Assembly: GCF_003367195.1 (NCBI RefSeq)
Contig: NZ_QRGO01000001.1
Coordinates: forward strand, 310,001 to 374,000
Reading direction: 5' to 3'
Length of the DNA stretch: 64,000 nt
From: Undibacter mobilis
Lineage (GTDB): Bacteria; Pseudomonadota; Alphaproteobacteria; Rhizobiales; Xanthobacteraceae
Shown: piece by piece, positions 9,760-19,428 of the stretch
How positions within the stretch are numbered: the first letter of the stretch is position 1
Layout of the letters: every line of letters starts with the position of its first letter
Notes under the pieces: model-generated
The model's database searches: none
What the model was told of the DNA's origin: nothing
What the model saw: the letters and a program-made list of their open reading frames with translations, nothing else
Translations under genes and position numbers: made by a program

Positions 9760-10067
9760 CAGTGGCCCGGTCTGGACTTTTCGAATGCCGCCTTCTGCTC
9801 GGACGACGCCTCTTTCTGGTGCTTGGCGCGCCATTGCTCGTAGGGCTCGCCATAGACGATCTGGCGGGCCTCGTCCTTGGAGAGCGGCACGCCCTTGGCG
9901 TCGGCGGCGTCCTTCATCCAGTTCGACAGGCAATTGCGGCAGAAGCCGGCCAGATTCATCAGGTCGATGTTCTGCACGTCGGTCCGCTTGCGCAGATGCT
10001 CGACCAGGCGGCGATAGACGGCCGCTTCGAGCTCAATGCGGGTCTTGTCGTCGAATTCGGCGCTCAT
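9759..10067 (-). CDS. DUF1244 family protein
   Basis: 102 residues, matching the family. The conserved core is FCRNCLSNWMKDAA with two cysteines, followed by RQIVYGEPYEQWRAKHQ. The family is found in proteobacteria and its function is not established. ATG 10067 has a purine-rich GAGGAAAGG sequence upstream. The last codon overlaps the T-run of the hairpin at 9727-9759. Confidence 0.9.
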   Translation of the reverse strand: MSAEFDDKTRIELEAAVYRRLVEHLRKRTDVQNIDLMNLAGFCRNCLSNWMKDAADAKGVPLSKDEARQIVYGEPYEQWRAKHQKEASSEQKAAFEKSRPGH

Positions 10068-10124
10068 GGAAAAGCCTTTCCTCGGTTTCCTCGAAGATAG
10101 GGTCGCCGGAGCGCCGTTTCCATC

Positions 10125-10161
10125 AAAAAACCCGCCGCATTCCGGTCTGGAACGCGGCGGG
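10125..10161 (-). terminator. Intrinsic terminator of the molybdenum hydroxylase operon
   Basis: On the minus strand CCCGCCGC pairs with GCGGCGGG around an inner TTCC/GGAA pair, followed by six T residues (10130-10125). It begins about 20 nt after the stop of the large-subunit gene, just ahead of the DUF1244 promoter region. Confidence 0.8.
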
Positions 10162-10180
10162 CCGGATTCATGACCGAAGG

Positions 10181-12385
10181 TCAGGTCTTGAGCGCCGCTT
10201 TCACCCGATCCGGCGAGAACGGCATCTCGCGCAGCGGCTTGCCGGTCAGCGCCAGGAAAGCGTTGGCGACCGCCGGCGCCGCACCGCCGATGGCGAGTTC
10301 GCCGACCGGGAGCGGGATGTCGCCGGAACGCTGAACCTCGGTCATGAATCGAGGCACGTCCGACTGGCGCAGGACCTCGTAATCGTGGAAATTCGACTGC
10401 TCCACCGCGCCGTCCTTGATCGAGATCGCCTCCTTCAGCGCGCCGCTGAGGCCGTAAACCAGGGCGCCCTCGATCTGGGCGACGACGTTGTTCGGCTGCA
10501 ACGGCAGGCCGACATCGGCGACGCTCCACATGTTGTGGACCTTGATCTTGCCGCTGGCGCGGTCGGCGGAAATCTCGGCGACCGTGGCGATCATCGAGAA
10601 CCCGACCGGCGGCAGGCCGAGCTTGGAGAAGGCCATACCGAGCGCACGGCCGTCCGTCCGCTTGCGCTTCCACTCCGACATCTCGGCGACGCGCGAGACG
10701 ATGGCCTTGGCGCGCGGGTCCTTGAGCAAGGCCATCCGGAACTCGAACGGGTCCTTGCCGGTGGCGCGCGCGATCTCGTCGATCATCGCCTCATTGGCAA
10801 AGTTGGTGTAGCCCGCGCCGATGCCGCGATAGGCGGCGACGCGCGCGCCGCGATCCTCGTAGATGTGCTCGGTGACATGCGCCGGCACGTCGTAGAACGG
10901 CATGTCGGCGCCGTAGATGACGATGAGATCGACGCCCTTGTCGGCCTCGAGCCGCGCCTGGTTATAGACGTAAGGCGCGACCGGTTCGGCGGCGAGGCGA
11001 TGACGCCACGCCACGACCTTGCCCTCCGCATCGAGACCGACATCGACCTTTTGCGCCGTCATCGGCCGGAAGCGGCCGACACGAATGTCGTCCTCGCGGC
11101 TCTGCACCATCTTCACCGGCTTGCCGACAGCCTTCGACAGCAGGACGGCGTCGGTGACGTATTCCACGAAAGCGCGCCGGCCGTAGCCGCCGCCCATCTG
11201 CAGCGTGTGGAATTTGACCTTGTCCGGCGTAACGCCCGCCGCCTTGGCCGCTTCCTCGACGGATTTGGTCGGCCATTGCGTACCGGCCCAGACCTCGACA
11301 CCATCGGCCGTCACCGACGCGGTGCAGCTCAAGGGCTCCATCTGCGCGTGATAGACATAAGGCGAGGTGAACTCGGCCGAGATCACCTTGGCGGCCGACG
11401 CCAGCGCCGGTTCGGCCTCGCCGGTCTTGCGCACGACCACACCCTTCTTCGAGGTGTCGCGCACCGCGGCGAGATATTCCTTCAGATCGCGGCCGGAATC
11501 GATCTTCGATCCCTTGGCGTCCTTCCACGTCGCCTGCACCTTGTGACGCGCGGCGAAGAGCTGCGGCACCGATTGTGCGACGATGCCGATGGCATGATCG
11601 AAGGCCACCGCATCGACAACGCCGGGCTGCTTCTTGATCTCGTCCCGGTTGAACGAGACCGGGCCCGAGCCACGCGCCGGCGCCCGCACGATGGTGCCGT
11701 ACAACATGCCCGGCACCTGAACATCGCTGGCATAAGTGAGGCGTCCGCTCGATTTGTCAGCGATGTCGAAACGCGGCGTATCCTTGCCGAGCAGCCGGAA
11801 CTGCGCCGGCGGCTTGAGTTGCTCCGGCTTGATCTCCGGCAACTTGTCCGAGACCTGCGTAATCGAGGCGGCTTCGCCGTAGCTCATCTTCCGATTCGAG
11901 GCGGCGTGCACAACAATGCTCGGCTCGGTGGTCAGCTCGGTGACCGGCACATTCCACTTCGCCGCCACCGCATCGAGCAGAACGCGGCGGGCCTGCGCGC
12001 CCGCAGTGCGCAACGGCATCCAGTAGCCACGGGTGGTCAGGCTCGCGACCTGGTACTGGGCGCGGAACACCGGATGATTATAGGCCGGATTGACCGGCGC
12101 CTGTTCGATCTTCACCTTGCTCCAGTCGGCATCGAGTTCTTCGGCGATGATCAGCGGCAGCGCGGTGTTGACGCCTTGCCCCATTTCCGGCGCCGGCATC
12201 AGGATCGTGATCGCGCCGTCGCCGGCAATGGTGACATAGGCGTTGAGCTTGCCGGTGACGCCTTGCGCCAGTGCGTCCATGGCCGGCGCAAAGGCAAAAG
12301 CGAAGGTCAGACCGGCGGAGCCGGCGAGCATCTGGCGGCGCGTCAGGCCGCTTTCGGTGCGCATGGCTTTATCGATCATGTTCAT
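10181..12385 (-). CDS. Molybdopterin-binding large subunit, xanthine dehydrogenase family (IorB-like)
   Basis: 734 residues. The N-terminus contains a Tat-type signal (LTRRQMLAG with Arg16-Arg17, hydrophobic stretch ending ALAQG), so the folded molybdoenzyme is probably exported. The body matches the isoquinoline 1-oxidoreductase beta-type aldehyde/xanthine dehydrogenase large subunit, with [16 protein letters not shown] near the N-terminus and [11 protein letters not shown] in the cofactor region. ATG 12385 is chosen because GGGAGG lies just upstream and the start forms an ATGA overlap with the stop of the [2Fe-2S] subunit gene, implying translational coupling. The substrate is unknown. No cofactor-insertion gene (XdhC type) is present nearby. 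Confidence 0.9.
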   Translation of the reverse strand: MNMIDKAMRTESGLTRRQMLAGSAGLTFAFAFAPAMDALAQGVTGKLNAYVTIAGDGAITILMPAPEMGQGVNTALPLIIAEELDADWSKVKIEQAPVNPAYNHPVFRAQYQVASLTTRGYWMPLRTAGAQARRVLLDAVAAKWNVPVTELTTEPSIVVHAASNRKMSYGEAASITQVSDKLPEIKPEQLKPPAQFRLLGKDTPRFDIADKSSGRLTYASDVQVPGMLYGTIVRAPARGSGPVSFNRDEIKKQPGVVDAVAFDHAIGIVAQSVPQLFAARHKVQATWKDAKGSKIDSGRDLKEYLAAVRDTSKKGVVVRKTGEAEPALASAAKVISAEFTSPYVYHAQMEPLSCTASVTADGVEVWAGTQWPTKSVEEAAKAAGVTPDKVKFHTLQMGGGYGRRAFVEYVTDAVLLSKAVGKPVKMVQSREDDIRVGRFRPMTAQKVDVGLDAEGKVVAWRHRLAAEPVAPYVYNQARLEADKGVDLIVIYGADMPFYDVPAHVTEHIYEDRGARVAAYRGIGAGYTNFANEAMIDEIARATGKDPFEFRMALLKDPRAKAIVSRVAEMSEWKRKRTDGRALGMAFSKLGLPPVGFSMIATVAEISADRASGKIKVHNMWSVADVGLPLQPNNVVAQIEGALVYGLSGALKEAISIKDGAVEQSNFHDYEVLRQSDVPRFMTEVQRSGDIPLPVGELAIGGAAPAVANAFLALTGKPLREMPFSPDRVKAALKT

Positions 12386-12843
12386 GACCGGCCTCCCGCA
12401 GCGCGTTCGATGGCGCGCACGATGCGCGGATAAGTGCCGCAACGGCAGATGTTGCCGTCCATGTGCTCGACGATCTGATCGCGCGTCGGCTGTTTATTTG
12501 TCGCGAGCAGCGCCGCGGCCTGCATGATCTGGCCCGACTGGCAGTAGCCGCATTGCGGCACCTGCTCGGTAACCCAGGCCTTCTGCAGCGGATGCTGACC
12601 GTCCGGCGACAGACCTTCGATGGTCGTCACCTTGCGACCCTGCACCTGCGACACGGAGGTCTGGCAGGAGCGCACCGGCTTGCCGTCGACATGGACCGTG
12701 CAGGCGCCGCACAGGCCCGAGCCGCAGCCGAATTTGGTGCCGGTCAATTTCAGTTGTTCGCGCACGACCCAGAGCAGAGCCGTGTCCGGCTCTGCGTCGA
12801 CGCGCGCAGGTTTTTCGTTGATCGTGAACGAAATAGACGCCAT
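12382..12843 (-). CDS. [2Fe-2S] small subunit of molybdenum hydroxylase (IorA-like)
   Basis: 153 residues with two cluster-binding regions: a plant-type ferredoxin N-terminal domain ([15 protein letters not shown]...RSC) and a C-terminal four-helix domain (CGYCQSGQ...[12 protein letters not shown]). It passes electrons from the molybdenum site to an unidentified acceptor, usually a cytochrome in IorAB-type enzymes. Its stop overlaps the start of the large subunit by four bases. Confidence 0.93.
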   Translation of the reverse strand: MASISFTINEKPARVDAEPDTALLWVVREQLKLTGTKFGCGSGLCGACTVHVDGKPVRSCQTSVSQVQGRKVTTIEGLSPDGQHPLQKAWVTEQVPQCGYCQSGQIMQAAALLATNKQPTRDQIVEHMDGNICRCGTYPRIVRAIERAAGGRS

Positions 12844-13028
12844 CAGTTCCCTCCCTCGAGGAATGTCTGTTGCCGGGCGCGGTTTTTCCGCGTTCGTTGC
12901 AGCCGGAGCGTCAACGAACCTGACGCGCCACGCTTGGCGGCCAGAGTCGAAGAAGGCATCCGTACTGCCTTGTTAGAACTGGATAAATTATAGACAGTAA
13001 TCGCCGCCGGACAGGTAGGAAAAGATTG

Positions 13029-14318
13029 ATGAGCGACGGACTGCGACCATTTCTCACAGGATTGTTTCGCACAGCAGTGGAGGTCGCCCACCCGGCGTCG
13101 TTCCTGCCCGGGCTTTTGCCCACGCCGCCGAAAGGCCGTGTCATCCTGCTCGCCGCCGGCAAGGCCGCCGGCTCGATGATCGAAACCGCCGAACGGCATT
13201 ATCTCGACACGCTCAAGCTGCCCACCGACCGGCTCGCCGGCATTGCCGTAGCGCGGCATGGCTATGGCCGGCCCACCCGTGTGGTGACGATGATCGAGGC
13301 GGGACACCCGGTGCCGGACGAAGCGGGTTTGAAAGGCGCAGCCCGCGCGCTCGAACTCGCGGGCAGCGCCGGCGCCGACGATATCGTGCTGGTGCTGATG
13401 TCGGGTGGCGCCTCCGCCAACTGGATCGCGCCGTCTGGCGGCATTTCGTTCGCCGACAAGCAGACGGTGACGCGGGCGCTGCTGCGCAGCGGCGCGCATA
13501 TCGGCGAAATCAACACCGTGCGCAAACATCTCTCGCGCATCAAAGGCGGACGCCTTGCCGCGCATGCCTTCCCGGCAAGAGTGATCACTGTCGCAATTTC
13601 CGACGTGCCCGGCGACGATCCTTCCGCAATCGGCTCCGGCCCGACGGTGCCCGATCCGACAACGCTCGCCGACGCGCGCGCCATCGTCGTCAAATACAAA
13701 CTCGATCTGCCGGCGTCGATCACGCAAGCGCTGAACGATCCTGCCAACGAATCGCCCAAGCCCGGCGATCCGAAGCTCGCGCATTCATCTTTCGTGCTCG
13801 CCGCGCGTCCGCTCGATGCGCTTAAGGCCGCCGAGAAGGCGATCACCGCCGCGGGCTACGAATGCATCTCGCTCGGCGCGGATGTCGAGGGCGAGGCGCG
13901 CGAGGTTGCGGCCCGCCATGCGGCGATGGCGCGCGATCTGCGCATCAAGGGCAAGCGCGCCGTGATCGTGTCCGGCGGCGAACTCACCGTGACCATGCGC
14001 GGCAAGGGCCGAGGCGGCCCGAACCAGGAATACGCGCTGGCGCTGGTGGCGCCTCTGGCCGGCTTGGCTGGCGTGGCTGGCATCGCCGGCGACACCGACG
14101 GCACCGATGGCGGCGGCGGCTCCGCCACCGACCCCGCCGGTGCGCTGGTCGACGGCGATACGGCCGCCCGCGCCAGGGCCCTTGGCCTCGATCCGGCCGC
14201 GTTTCTGGCCGATAATAATTCGACGGAATTCTTCGCCCGCCTCGGTGACCTGCTTGAACCGGGCCCTACCTTCACCAACGTCAACGACTTTCGTGCGATC
14301 GTCGTCGACACGCCATGA
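13029..14318 (+). CDS. Glycerate 2-kinase (DUF4147/MOFRL family)
   Basis: 429 residues. The N-terminal DUF4147 domain shows LLAAGKAAGSMIETAE and the SGGASANW loop; the C-terminal MOFRL domain shows SGGELTVTMRGKGRGGPNQE and GDTDGTDGGGG. The family phosphorylates D-glycerate to 2-phosphoglycerate with ATP. The start ATG 13029 is preferred to TTG 13026 because AGGA lies 8 nt upstream. It is followed on the same strand by a DUF1036 gene and pyruvate kinase. The last codons and stop are part of a 20-bp tandem duplication. Homologues are called GckA or TtuD. Confidence 0.9.
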   Translation: MSDGLRPFLTGLFRTAVEVAHPASFLPGLLPTPPKGRVILLAAGKAAGSMIETAERHYLDTLKLPTDRLAGIAVARHGYGRPTRVVTMIEAGHPVPDEAGLKGAARALELAGSAGADDIVLVLMSGGASANWIAPSGGISFADKQTVTRALLRSGAHIGEINTVRKHLSRIKGGRLAAHAFPARVITVAISDVPGDDPSAIGSGPTVPDPTTLADARAIVVKYKLDLPASITQALNDPANESPKPGDPKLAHSSFVLAARPLDALKAAEKAITAAGYECISLGADVEGEAREVAARHAAMARDLRIKGKRAVIVSGGELTVTMRGKGRGGPNQEYALALVAPLAGLAGVAGIAGDTDGTDGGGGSATDPAGALVDGDTAARARALGLDPAAFLADNNSTEFFARLGDLLEPGPTFTNVNDFRAIVVDTP

Positions 14319-14336
14319 TCGTCGTCGACACGCCAT
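14297..14336. repeat. Perfect 20-bp tandem duplication across the glycerate kinase stop codon
   Basis: The unit GATCGTCGTCGACACGCCAT occurs at 14297-14316 and again, unchanged, at 14317-14336. The first copy encodes the final IVVDTP of the kinase, and the TGA at 14316-14318 spans the junction. The second copy is therefore 3' UTR. Perfect identity suggests a recent slippage event. Confidence 0.95.
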
Positions 14337-14381
14337 GATGGTCTGCTTTACAACGTTGAATCGTCAGACCACGCCGGCACC

Positions 14382-14963
14382 GTGACCCCTTTGCTTTTTT
14401 CACTCGCCAGATGCCGCGTCCTCCGCCTCGCCGCCGTCCTCGTGCCGGCGTTGATCGTCTGCGCCTTCGCCACCGCTGAGCCGGCGCGCGCCGACTTCCG
14501 GCTCTGCAACAACACCGGCGGCCGCGTCGGCGTCGCCATCGGTTACAAGGATGCCGAAGGCTGGATCACCGAAGGCTGGTGGAACATCTCCGCGCGCAGC
14601 TGCGACACGCTTTTGCGCGGCACATTGGTCGCGCGCTACTACTACATCTATGCGATCGATTACGATCGCGGCGGCGAGTGGTCGGGCCATGCCTTCATGT
14701 GCTCGCGCGAAAAGGAATTCACCATTCGCGGCACCGAGAACTGCCTGGCGCGCGGCTATGATCGCACCGGTTATTTCGAAGTCGACACACAGGAGCAACG
14801 CTCGTGGACGGTGCAGTTGACCGACACCGCCGAGCAGCCGGTCGACCGGCCGCTCTCGCCGCGCAGCGGACCGCCACCGCGCACGCCGTTGGGCGGCGGG
14901 CCACCGCCTGGAGGCGCACCGCCGGCGTCGCCTGATCTCAACAAGGAAGGACTGCGCCGATGA
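14382..14963 (+). CDS. DUF1036 family exported protein
   Basis: 193 residues starting at GTG 14382. A signal peptide ends near EPARA-DFRLCNN, followed by a DUF1036 domain with conserved LCNNTGGRVGVAIGY, a GWITEGWWNI block and paired cysteines (SCDTL, CSREKEF, ENCLARG). A Pro/Gly-rich tail of about 40 residues ends the protein. The function is unknown and the location is probably periplasmic. It overlaps the pyruvate kinase start by ATGA, so the two are probably translated together. No good Shine-Dalgarno is seen, so the start is tentative. Confidence 0.85.
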   Translation: MTPLLFSLARCRVLRLAAVLVPALIVCAFATAEPARADFRLCNNTGGRVGVAIGYKDAEGWITEGWWNISARSCDTLLRGTLVARYYYIYAIDYDRGGEWSGHAFMCSREKEFTIRGTENCLARGYDRTGYFEVDTQEQRSWTVQLTDTAEQPVDRPLSPRSGPPPRTPLGGGPPPGGAPPASPDLNKEGLRR

Positions 14964-16393
14964 GACGCCACCGCCGTGCCAAGATCGTGGCCACGCTCGG
15001 GCCGGCTTCGTCCAGCCGGGACATGATCGACGCGTTGTTCAAGGCCGGCGCCGACGTCTTCCGAATCAACATGAGCCATACCAGCCAGGAGCGTCTGCGC
15101 GAACTGGTGGCGATGATCCGTCAGGTCGAGGAGGACAACGGCCGTCCGATCGGCATTCTCGCCGACCTGCAAGGCCCGAAGCTGCGCCTCGGCACCATTG
15201 CCGGCGGCGCGATCATGGTGAAGCAGGGCGACACCGTGGTGCTGGATTCCAATCCGGCCATTGGCGGCGCCGACCGCATCTATTTGCCGCATCCGGAAAT
15301 CATCGCCGCGGTGCAGCCCGGCCATACGCTGCTGATCGACGACGGCAAGGTGCGACTTACCGTGACCAAGACCGAGCCGGACCGGATCACCTCGCGCGTC
15401 GAGGTCGCCGGCAAGCTGTCAGACCGCAAGGGCGTCAGCGTGCCGGATACGACGATTCCGGTGTCGGCGCTCACCGCCAAGGATCTCTCTGATCTCGAAG
15501 CGGCGCTTGAAGCCGGCATCGACTGGCTCGCGCTGTCCTTCGTGCAGCGGCCCGAAGACGTGGCGGAAGCCAAGAAGCTGACGCGCGGCCGCGCGCTGGT
15601 GATGGTCAAGGTCGAAAAACCACAGGCCGTCGCGCGCCTCAGCGAAATCATCGAAATCGCCGATGCCCTGATGGTGGCGCGCGGCGATCTCGGCGTCGAG
15701 ATGCCGCTCGAGAAGGTCCCGGGCGTTCAGAAGCAGATGACGCGGCTCTGCCGCGCCACCGGCAAGCCGGTCGTGGTTGCGACGCAAATGCTGGAATCGA
15801 TGATCTCTTCGCCGGTGCCGACGCGCGCCGAAGTCTCCGACGTCGCCACCGCCATCTTCGAAGGGGCGGATGCGGTGATGCTGTCGGCGGAATCGGCGGC
15901 CGGGCAATATCCGCTCGAGGCGGTCGAGACCATGAGCCGCATCGCAACGCAGGTGGAGAGCGACCCGCCCTATCGCGAGATCATCAATGCGCAGCGCACC
16001 AGACCGGAAGCGACCGGCGCCGACGCCATTGCCGATGCGGCGCGGCACATTGCCGACACGCTCGATCTGGCCGCCGTGATCTGCTGGACCTCGTCGGGAT
16101 CGACGGCGCTGCGCGTGGCGCGCGAGCGTCCGCGTCCGCCGATCGTGGCGTTGTCGCCGAAGATGGAAACCGGCCGCCGCCTCGCTGTGGCGTGGGGCGT
16201 GCATTGCGTCGTCACCGAAGACGCACATGACCAGGACGACATGGTCGACCGCGCCTGCCGCATCGCCTTCAAGGAAGGCTTCGCCAAGCCCGGCCAGCGC
16301 GTCATCGTCGTCGCCGGTGTGCCGCTCGGCACGCCGGGCGCGACCAACATGCTGCGAATCGCTTATGTCGGCGCCGACGACAGCGCCGATTGA
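14960..16393 (+). CDS. pyk: Pyruvate kinase
   Basis: 477 residues. It converts phosphoenolpyruvate and ADP to pyruvate and ATP. It shows the N-terminal RRAKIVATLGPAS block, the active-site segment MVKVEKPQAV, the MVARGDLGVEMPLEKVP signature and the TQMLESM block, then a C-terminal regulatory domain. The start ATG 14960 overlaps the DUF1036 stop. With the upstream glycerate kinase it forms a route from glycerate to pyruvate, lacking only enolase. Confidence 0.96.
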   Translation: MRRHRRAKIVATLGPASSSRDMIDALFKAGADVFRINMSHTSQERLRELVAMIRQVEEDNGRPIGILADLQGPKLRLGTIAGGAIMVKQGDTVVLDSNPAIGGADRIYLPHPEIIAAVQPGHTLLIDDGKVRLTVTKTEPDRITSRVEVAGKLSDRKGVSVPDTTIPVSALTAKDLSDLEAALEAGIDWLALSFVQRPEDVAEAKKLTRGRALVMVKVEKPQAVARLSEIIEIADALMVARGDLGVEMPLEKVPGVQKQMTRLCRATGKPVVVATQMLESMISSPVPTRAEVSDVATAIFEGADAVMLSAESAAGQYPLEAVETMSRIATQVESDPPYREIINAQRTRPEATGADAIADAARHIADTLDLAAVICWTSSGSTALRVARERPRPPIVALSPKMETGRRLAVAWGVHCVVTEDAHDQDDMVDRACRIAFKEGFAKPGQRVIVVAGVPLGTPGATNMLRIAYVGADDSAD

Positions 16394-16523
16394 GGATTCC
16401 GAGGCTTGTTTCAGCTGACCGCCGCCGTGATTTACCTTTCGGCAATCACGACCGGGGCCGGACGAAATCGTAAAGCCGTTGTTAAGCCCCAAGGTGTCTT
16501 TAGGCCCTGAAACGGGGACAGGA

Positions 16524-17741
16524 ATGCAGAAAGACGCCAGGGTCTACAGCTTGCCGAAGTGGCGCCTGACCCGCTGGCTGGTCGATGCCGGTCCCGGGAT
16601 TCCTGACGACATCCGTGACGCGCTCATCGCCAGCCTGTTCAGCGGTCTGCCGGTCTTCTTCGGCGGCGCTGTCAATGTCATTCTGGTCGCCGGCGCGGTC
16701 GCGCTCCAGACGCAGAAGCCTGTGTTCATCGCCTGGTTTGTCTTCGAAGTCGTCGTCTGCCTGGCGCGGCTCGTCGTCCTGGTCATCGCGCGGCGCGCGG
16801 CGCTCGCAAGGCGCAAGACGCCCACCGATCTCTACCTGCTGCTGGGGCTGGCCTGGAGCTGCGGCGTCGGATACGGCGTTCTGACCACCATGGCGAGCGG
16901 CAACTGGCTGATCGCCAGCGCCACCTGTCTGTCGGGCGCGGCTATGGTTGGCGGCATCTGCTTGCGCAATTTCGGCGCGCCGCGTCTTGCCGCTGCAATG
17001 ATCTTCTGCAGCATTGGGCCGAGCATCGCCGGCGCGGCGCTGGCCGGCGAACCGCTGTACTACATCGTGTTCATCCAGGCACCGATGTATTTCTTCGCCA
17101 TGGCGGCCGCTGCCTTCCGGCTCAAGACCATGCTGGTGACCAGCATGCTTGCCGAACGTGAGAACGATCATCGCGCCCGGCACGACGCACTCACGGGCCT
17201 GCCGAACCGGCACGGCCTGGTCAACGCCGCGGAGGCCAAGCTTGCCGCCGCCTGCGAGACCGGCCGCCCGCTCTCGCTGCTGTTCGTCGATCTCGACGGC
17301 TTCAAGGCCGTCAACGACACCTATGGCCATGCGGCTGGCGATACGTTGCTCAAGCTGGTTGCCGAACGTTTGCGGCACATGCTGCGCCCCGACGATCTCG
17401 CCGCGCGCATCGGCGGCGATGAATTCGTGATGCTGGTCGCCAACCGCGACGAACGGGAAAGCATGGCCTTCGCCGAGCAACTGATCGCCACGGTATCGTC
17501 GTCCTACGATCTTGGCGGCGGCGCCAACGCCCCTATCGGCCTGAGTATCGGCATTGCCATGGCGCCCGAGCACGGCGCATCGATCGAAGCACTTCTGGCG
17601 TCGGCCGACGCCGCGCTCTACGAGGCCAAATCGAAGGGCAAATGCCGCTGCTGCATGGCGTCGGTCGCGGCCAACATCGCTGCCCTCCAGCGCCTCAGCG
17701 GTCACACCGTAACGGGCGAGGCCTCCTCGGTCGCGGCCTAG
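16524..17741 (+). CDS. Membrane-bound diguanylate cyclase (GGDEF)
   Basis: 405 residues. About six predicted membrane helices occupy residues 35-200 and a GGDEF domain follows. The active-site motif GGDEF is at residues 297-301, preceded five residues earlier by RPDD, an intact RxxD inhibitory site, so it should make cyclic di-GMP from GTP with product feedback inhibition. ATG 16524 is preferred over TTG 16479 because GGGGACAGGA precedes it directly. No EAL domain is present. The signal sensed by the membrane part is unknown. Confidence 0.9.
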   Translation: MQKDARVYSLPKWRLTRWLVDAGPGIPDDIRDALIASLFSGLPVFFGGAVNVILVAGAVALQTQKPVFIAWFVFEVVVCLARLVVLVIARRAALARRKTPTDLYLLLGLAWSCGVGYGVLTTMASGNWLIASATCLSGAAMVGGICLRNFGAPRLAAAMIFCSIGPSIAGAALAGEPLYYIVFIQAPMYFFAMAAAAFRLKTMLVTSMLAERENDHRARHDALTGLPNRHGLVNAAEAKLAAACETGRPLSLLFVDLDGFKAVNDTYGHAAGDTLLKLVAERLRHMLRPDDLAARIGGDEFVMLVANRDERESMAFAEQLIATVSSSYDLGGGANAPIGLSIGIAMAPEHGASIEALLASADAALYEAKSKGKCRCCMASVAANIAALQRLSGHTVTGEASSVAA

Positions 17742-17809
17742 CGTGGCGGCCTTCGGCCCTTGCTGCTAACGAGAGCAGACCAAGCGACGATTGAACGAAA
17801 GACAATACC

Positions 17810-19405
17810 ATGAGTGTCACGCTGCAGTTCTGCGGGGCCGCACGGACGGTGACCGGCTCCTGTTATCTCCTGCAGAGCAAGGCCGGACGGCTGCTGGTCG
17901 ATTGCGGCATGTACCAGGGCTCCAAAACGCTCAAAGAGCTCAACTACGGCGCCTTCCCCTTCAATCCGGTCGATATCGACGCCGTGCTTCTCACGCACGC
18001 CCATATCGACCACAGCGGCCTGCTGCCGAAGCTGGTCCGTACCGGCTTTCGCGGCCATATCTTCGCGACGCGCGGCACCATCGACCTGTGCTCCTACATG
18101 CTGCCCGATGCCGGCAGCATCCAGGAATCCGAAGTCATTGCGCTCAACCGGCGCAACGCCGCGCGCGGTCGCCCCGAAGTCAGTCCGATCTACACCGCCG
18201 CCGACGCGGCGGCGTCGCTACAGGCCTTCCAGCCGGTCGACTACGAGACCTGGATTGCGCCGATGGCGGGCGTGCGCGCACGCTACTGGAACGCCGGCCA
18301 CCTGCTCGGCTCGGCCTCGATCGAAATCGAGTTCGCCGGCGAAGGCAAAGACGGCAAGCCGCTGCGGCTGTTGTTCTCCGGCGATGTCGGTCCGGATGCG
18401 AAGCTGCTGCAGCCCGATCCGGAAGCGCCGGCAGGGCTCGACTACGTCATCTGCGAATCGACCTACGGCAATACGGACCGGCCGGCCATCACGCCGCCGG
18501 CGCGGCGCGCGCGGCTCGCCGAATTGGTGCGCGCCGCCCATGCCGCCGGCGGACCTTTGCTCATTCCGGCCTTTGCCGTCGAGCGTACACAGGAACTGAT
18601 CGTCGAACTGATCGACCTGATGGAAGAAGGGCTGGTGCCGGCGGCGCCGATCTTTCTCGATTCACCTTTGGCAATCCGCGCGACCGACGTATTCCGGCAG
18701 CACGCTTCCGAATTGACGACCGACATCGACGTCAATCGCATGCTGGCCTCGCCGCATCTGCGCTTCACCGAGACGGTGGATGAGAGCAAGGCGATCGCCA
18801 AGCTCTCCGGCTTTCACATCATCATCGCCGGCAGCGGCATGTGCGATGCCGGCCGCATTCGCCACCATCTCAAGCGCTGGCTGTGGCACGCAAATGCCAC
18901 CGTGCTGCTGTCGGGCTTTCAGGCGCAAGGCACGCTCGGACGCTTCCTTTTCGACGGCGCCAAGGCCGTTCGCATCCAGGGCGAGGAGATCAAGGTCGCG
19001 GCCCGCATTGCCTCTTTCGATGAATATTCCGGCCATGCCGACGGCCCCGAACTGGCGCGCTGGATCGCCGAGCGACGGCCCATTGAACGCGCGGTGTTCC
19101 TGGTGCATGGCGAAGAGCCGGCGCTGGCCGGCCTGTCGGAACGCATTGCCGAACGCTTCGTCCCCGCGGCCCGGGTCAATATCCCGATCCTCGATGACAT
19201 CTACGAACTCACCACCGCCGCGCCGACGCCGCTCGCCGGCAAGCAAAGGCGGCGGCTGGCGCCGGAAGCGGTCATCTCGCTCGACTGGCACAACGACATG
19301 TCGAAGCTGATCCTCGACATCAACGATCGCATCGAGGCCGCCGCCGACGACCGCGCCCGCGGCGTCCTTGTGCGGCGCCTGCGCCGGGCGCTGGAGCAGG
19401 ATTAG
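17810..19405 (+). CDS. MBL-fold beta-CASP nuclease-like protein (RMMBL, Ysh1-like)
   Basis: 531 residues. The metallo-beta-lactamase metal motif is THAHIDHSG (HxHxDH). A beta-CASP insertion follows, then GSGMCDAGRIRHHLKRW and an RNA-specificity RMMBL domain (SFDEYSGHADGPEL). Relatives include archaeal and bacterial CPSF/Ysh1-like RNA nucleases. The enzymatic role here is inferred from the motifs only. A C-terminal tail of about 60 residues lies outside the core domains. It lies 68 bp after the diguanylate cyclase gene on the same strand. Confidence 0.88.
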   Translation: MSVTLQFCGAARTVTGSCYLLQSKAGRLLVDCGMYQGSKTLKELNYGAFPFNPVDIDAVLLTHAHIDHSGLLPKLVRTGFRGHIFATRGTIDLCSYMLPDAGSIQESEVIALNRRNAARGRPEVSPIYTAADAAASLQAFQPVDYETWIAPMAGVRARYWNAGHLLGSASIEIEFAGEGKDGKPLRLLFSGDVGPDAKLLQPDPEAPAGLDYVICESTYGNTDRPAITPPARRARLAELVRAAHAAGGPLLIPAFAVERTQELIVELIDLMEEGLVPAAPIFLDSPLAIRATDVFRQHASELTTDIDVNRMLASPHLRFTETVDESKAIAKLSGFHIIIAGSGMCDAGRIRHHLKRWLWHANATVLLSGFQAQGTLGRFLFDGAKAVRIQGEEIKVAARIASFDEYSGHADGPELARWIAERRPIERAVFLVHGEEPALAGLSERIAERFVPAARVNIPILDDIYELTTAAPTPLAGKQRRRLAPEAVISLDWHNDMSKLILDINDRIEAAADDRARGVLVRRLRRALEQD

Positions 19406-19428
19406 ACGTCGCGCGCGCGAGCGAACGA

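Noticed and set aside
9740..12433. Long plus-strand open frame (897 codons) opposite the IorB-like gene
   Set aside because: Shadow frame; the minus strand encodes a recognisable molybdenum hydroxylase with Tat signal and coupled small subunit.
16426..16450. CGTGATT/AATCACG hairpin after pyruvate kinase
   Set aside because: No T-tract and an 11-nt loop; not enough to call a terminator or attenuator.
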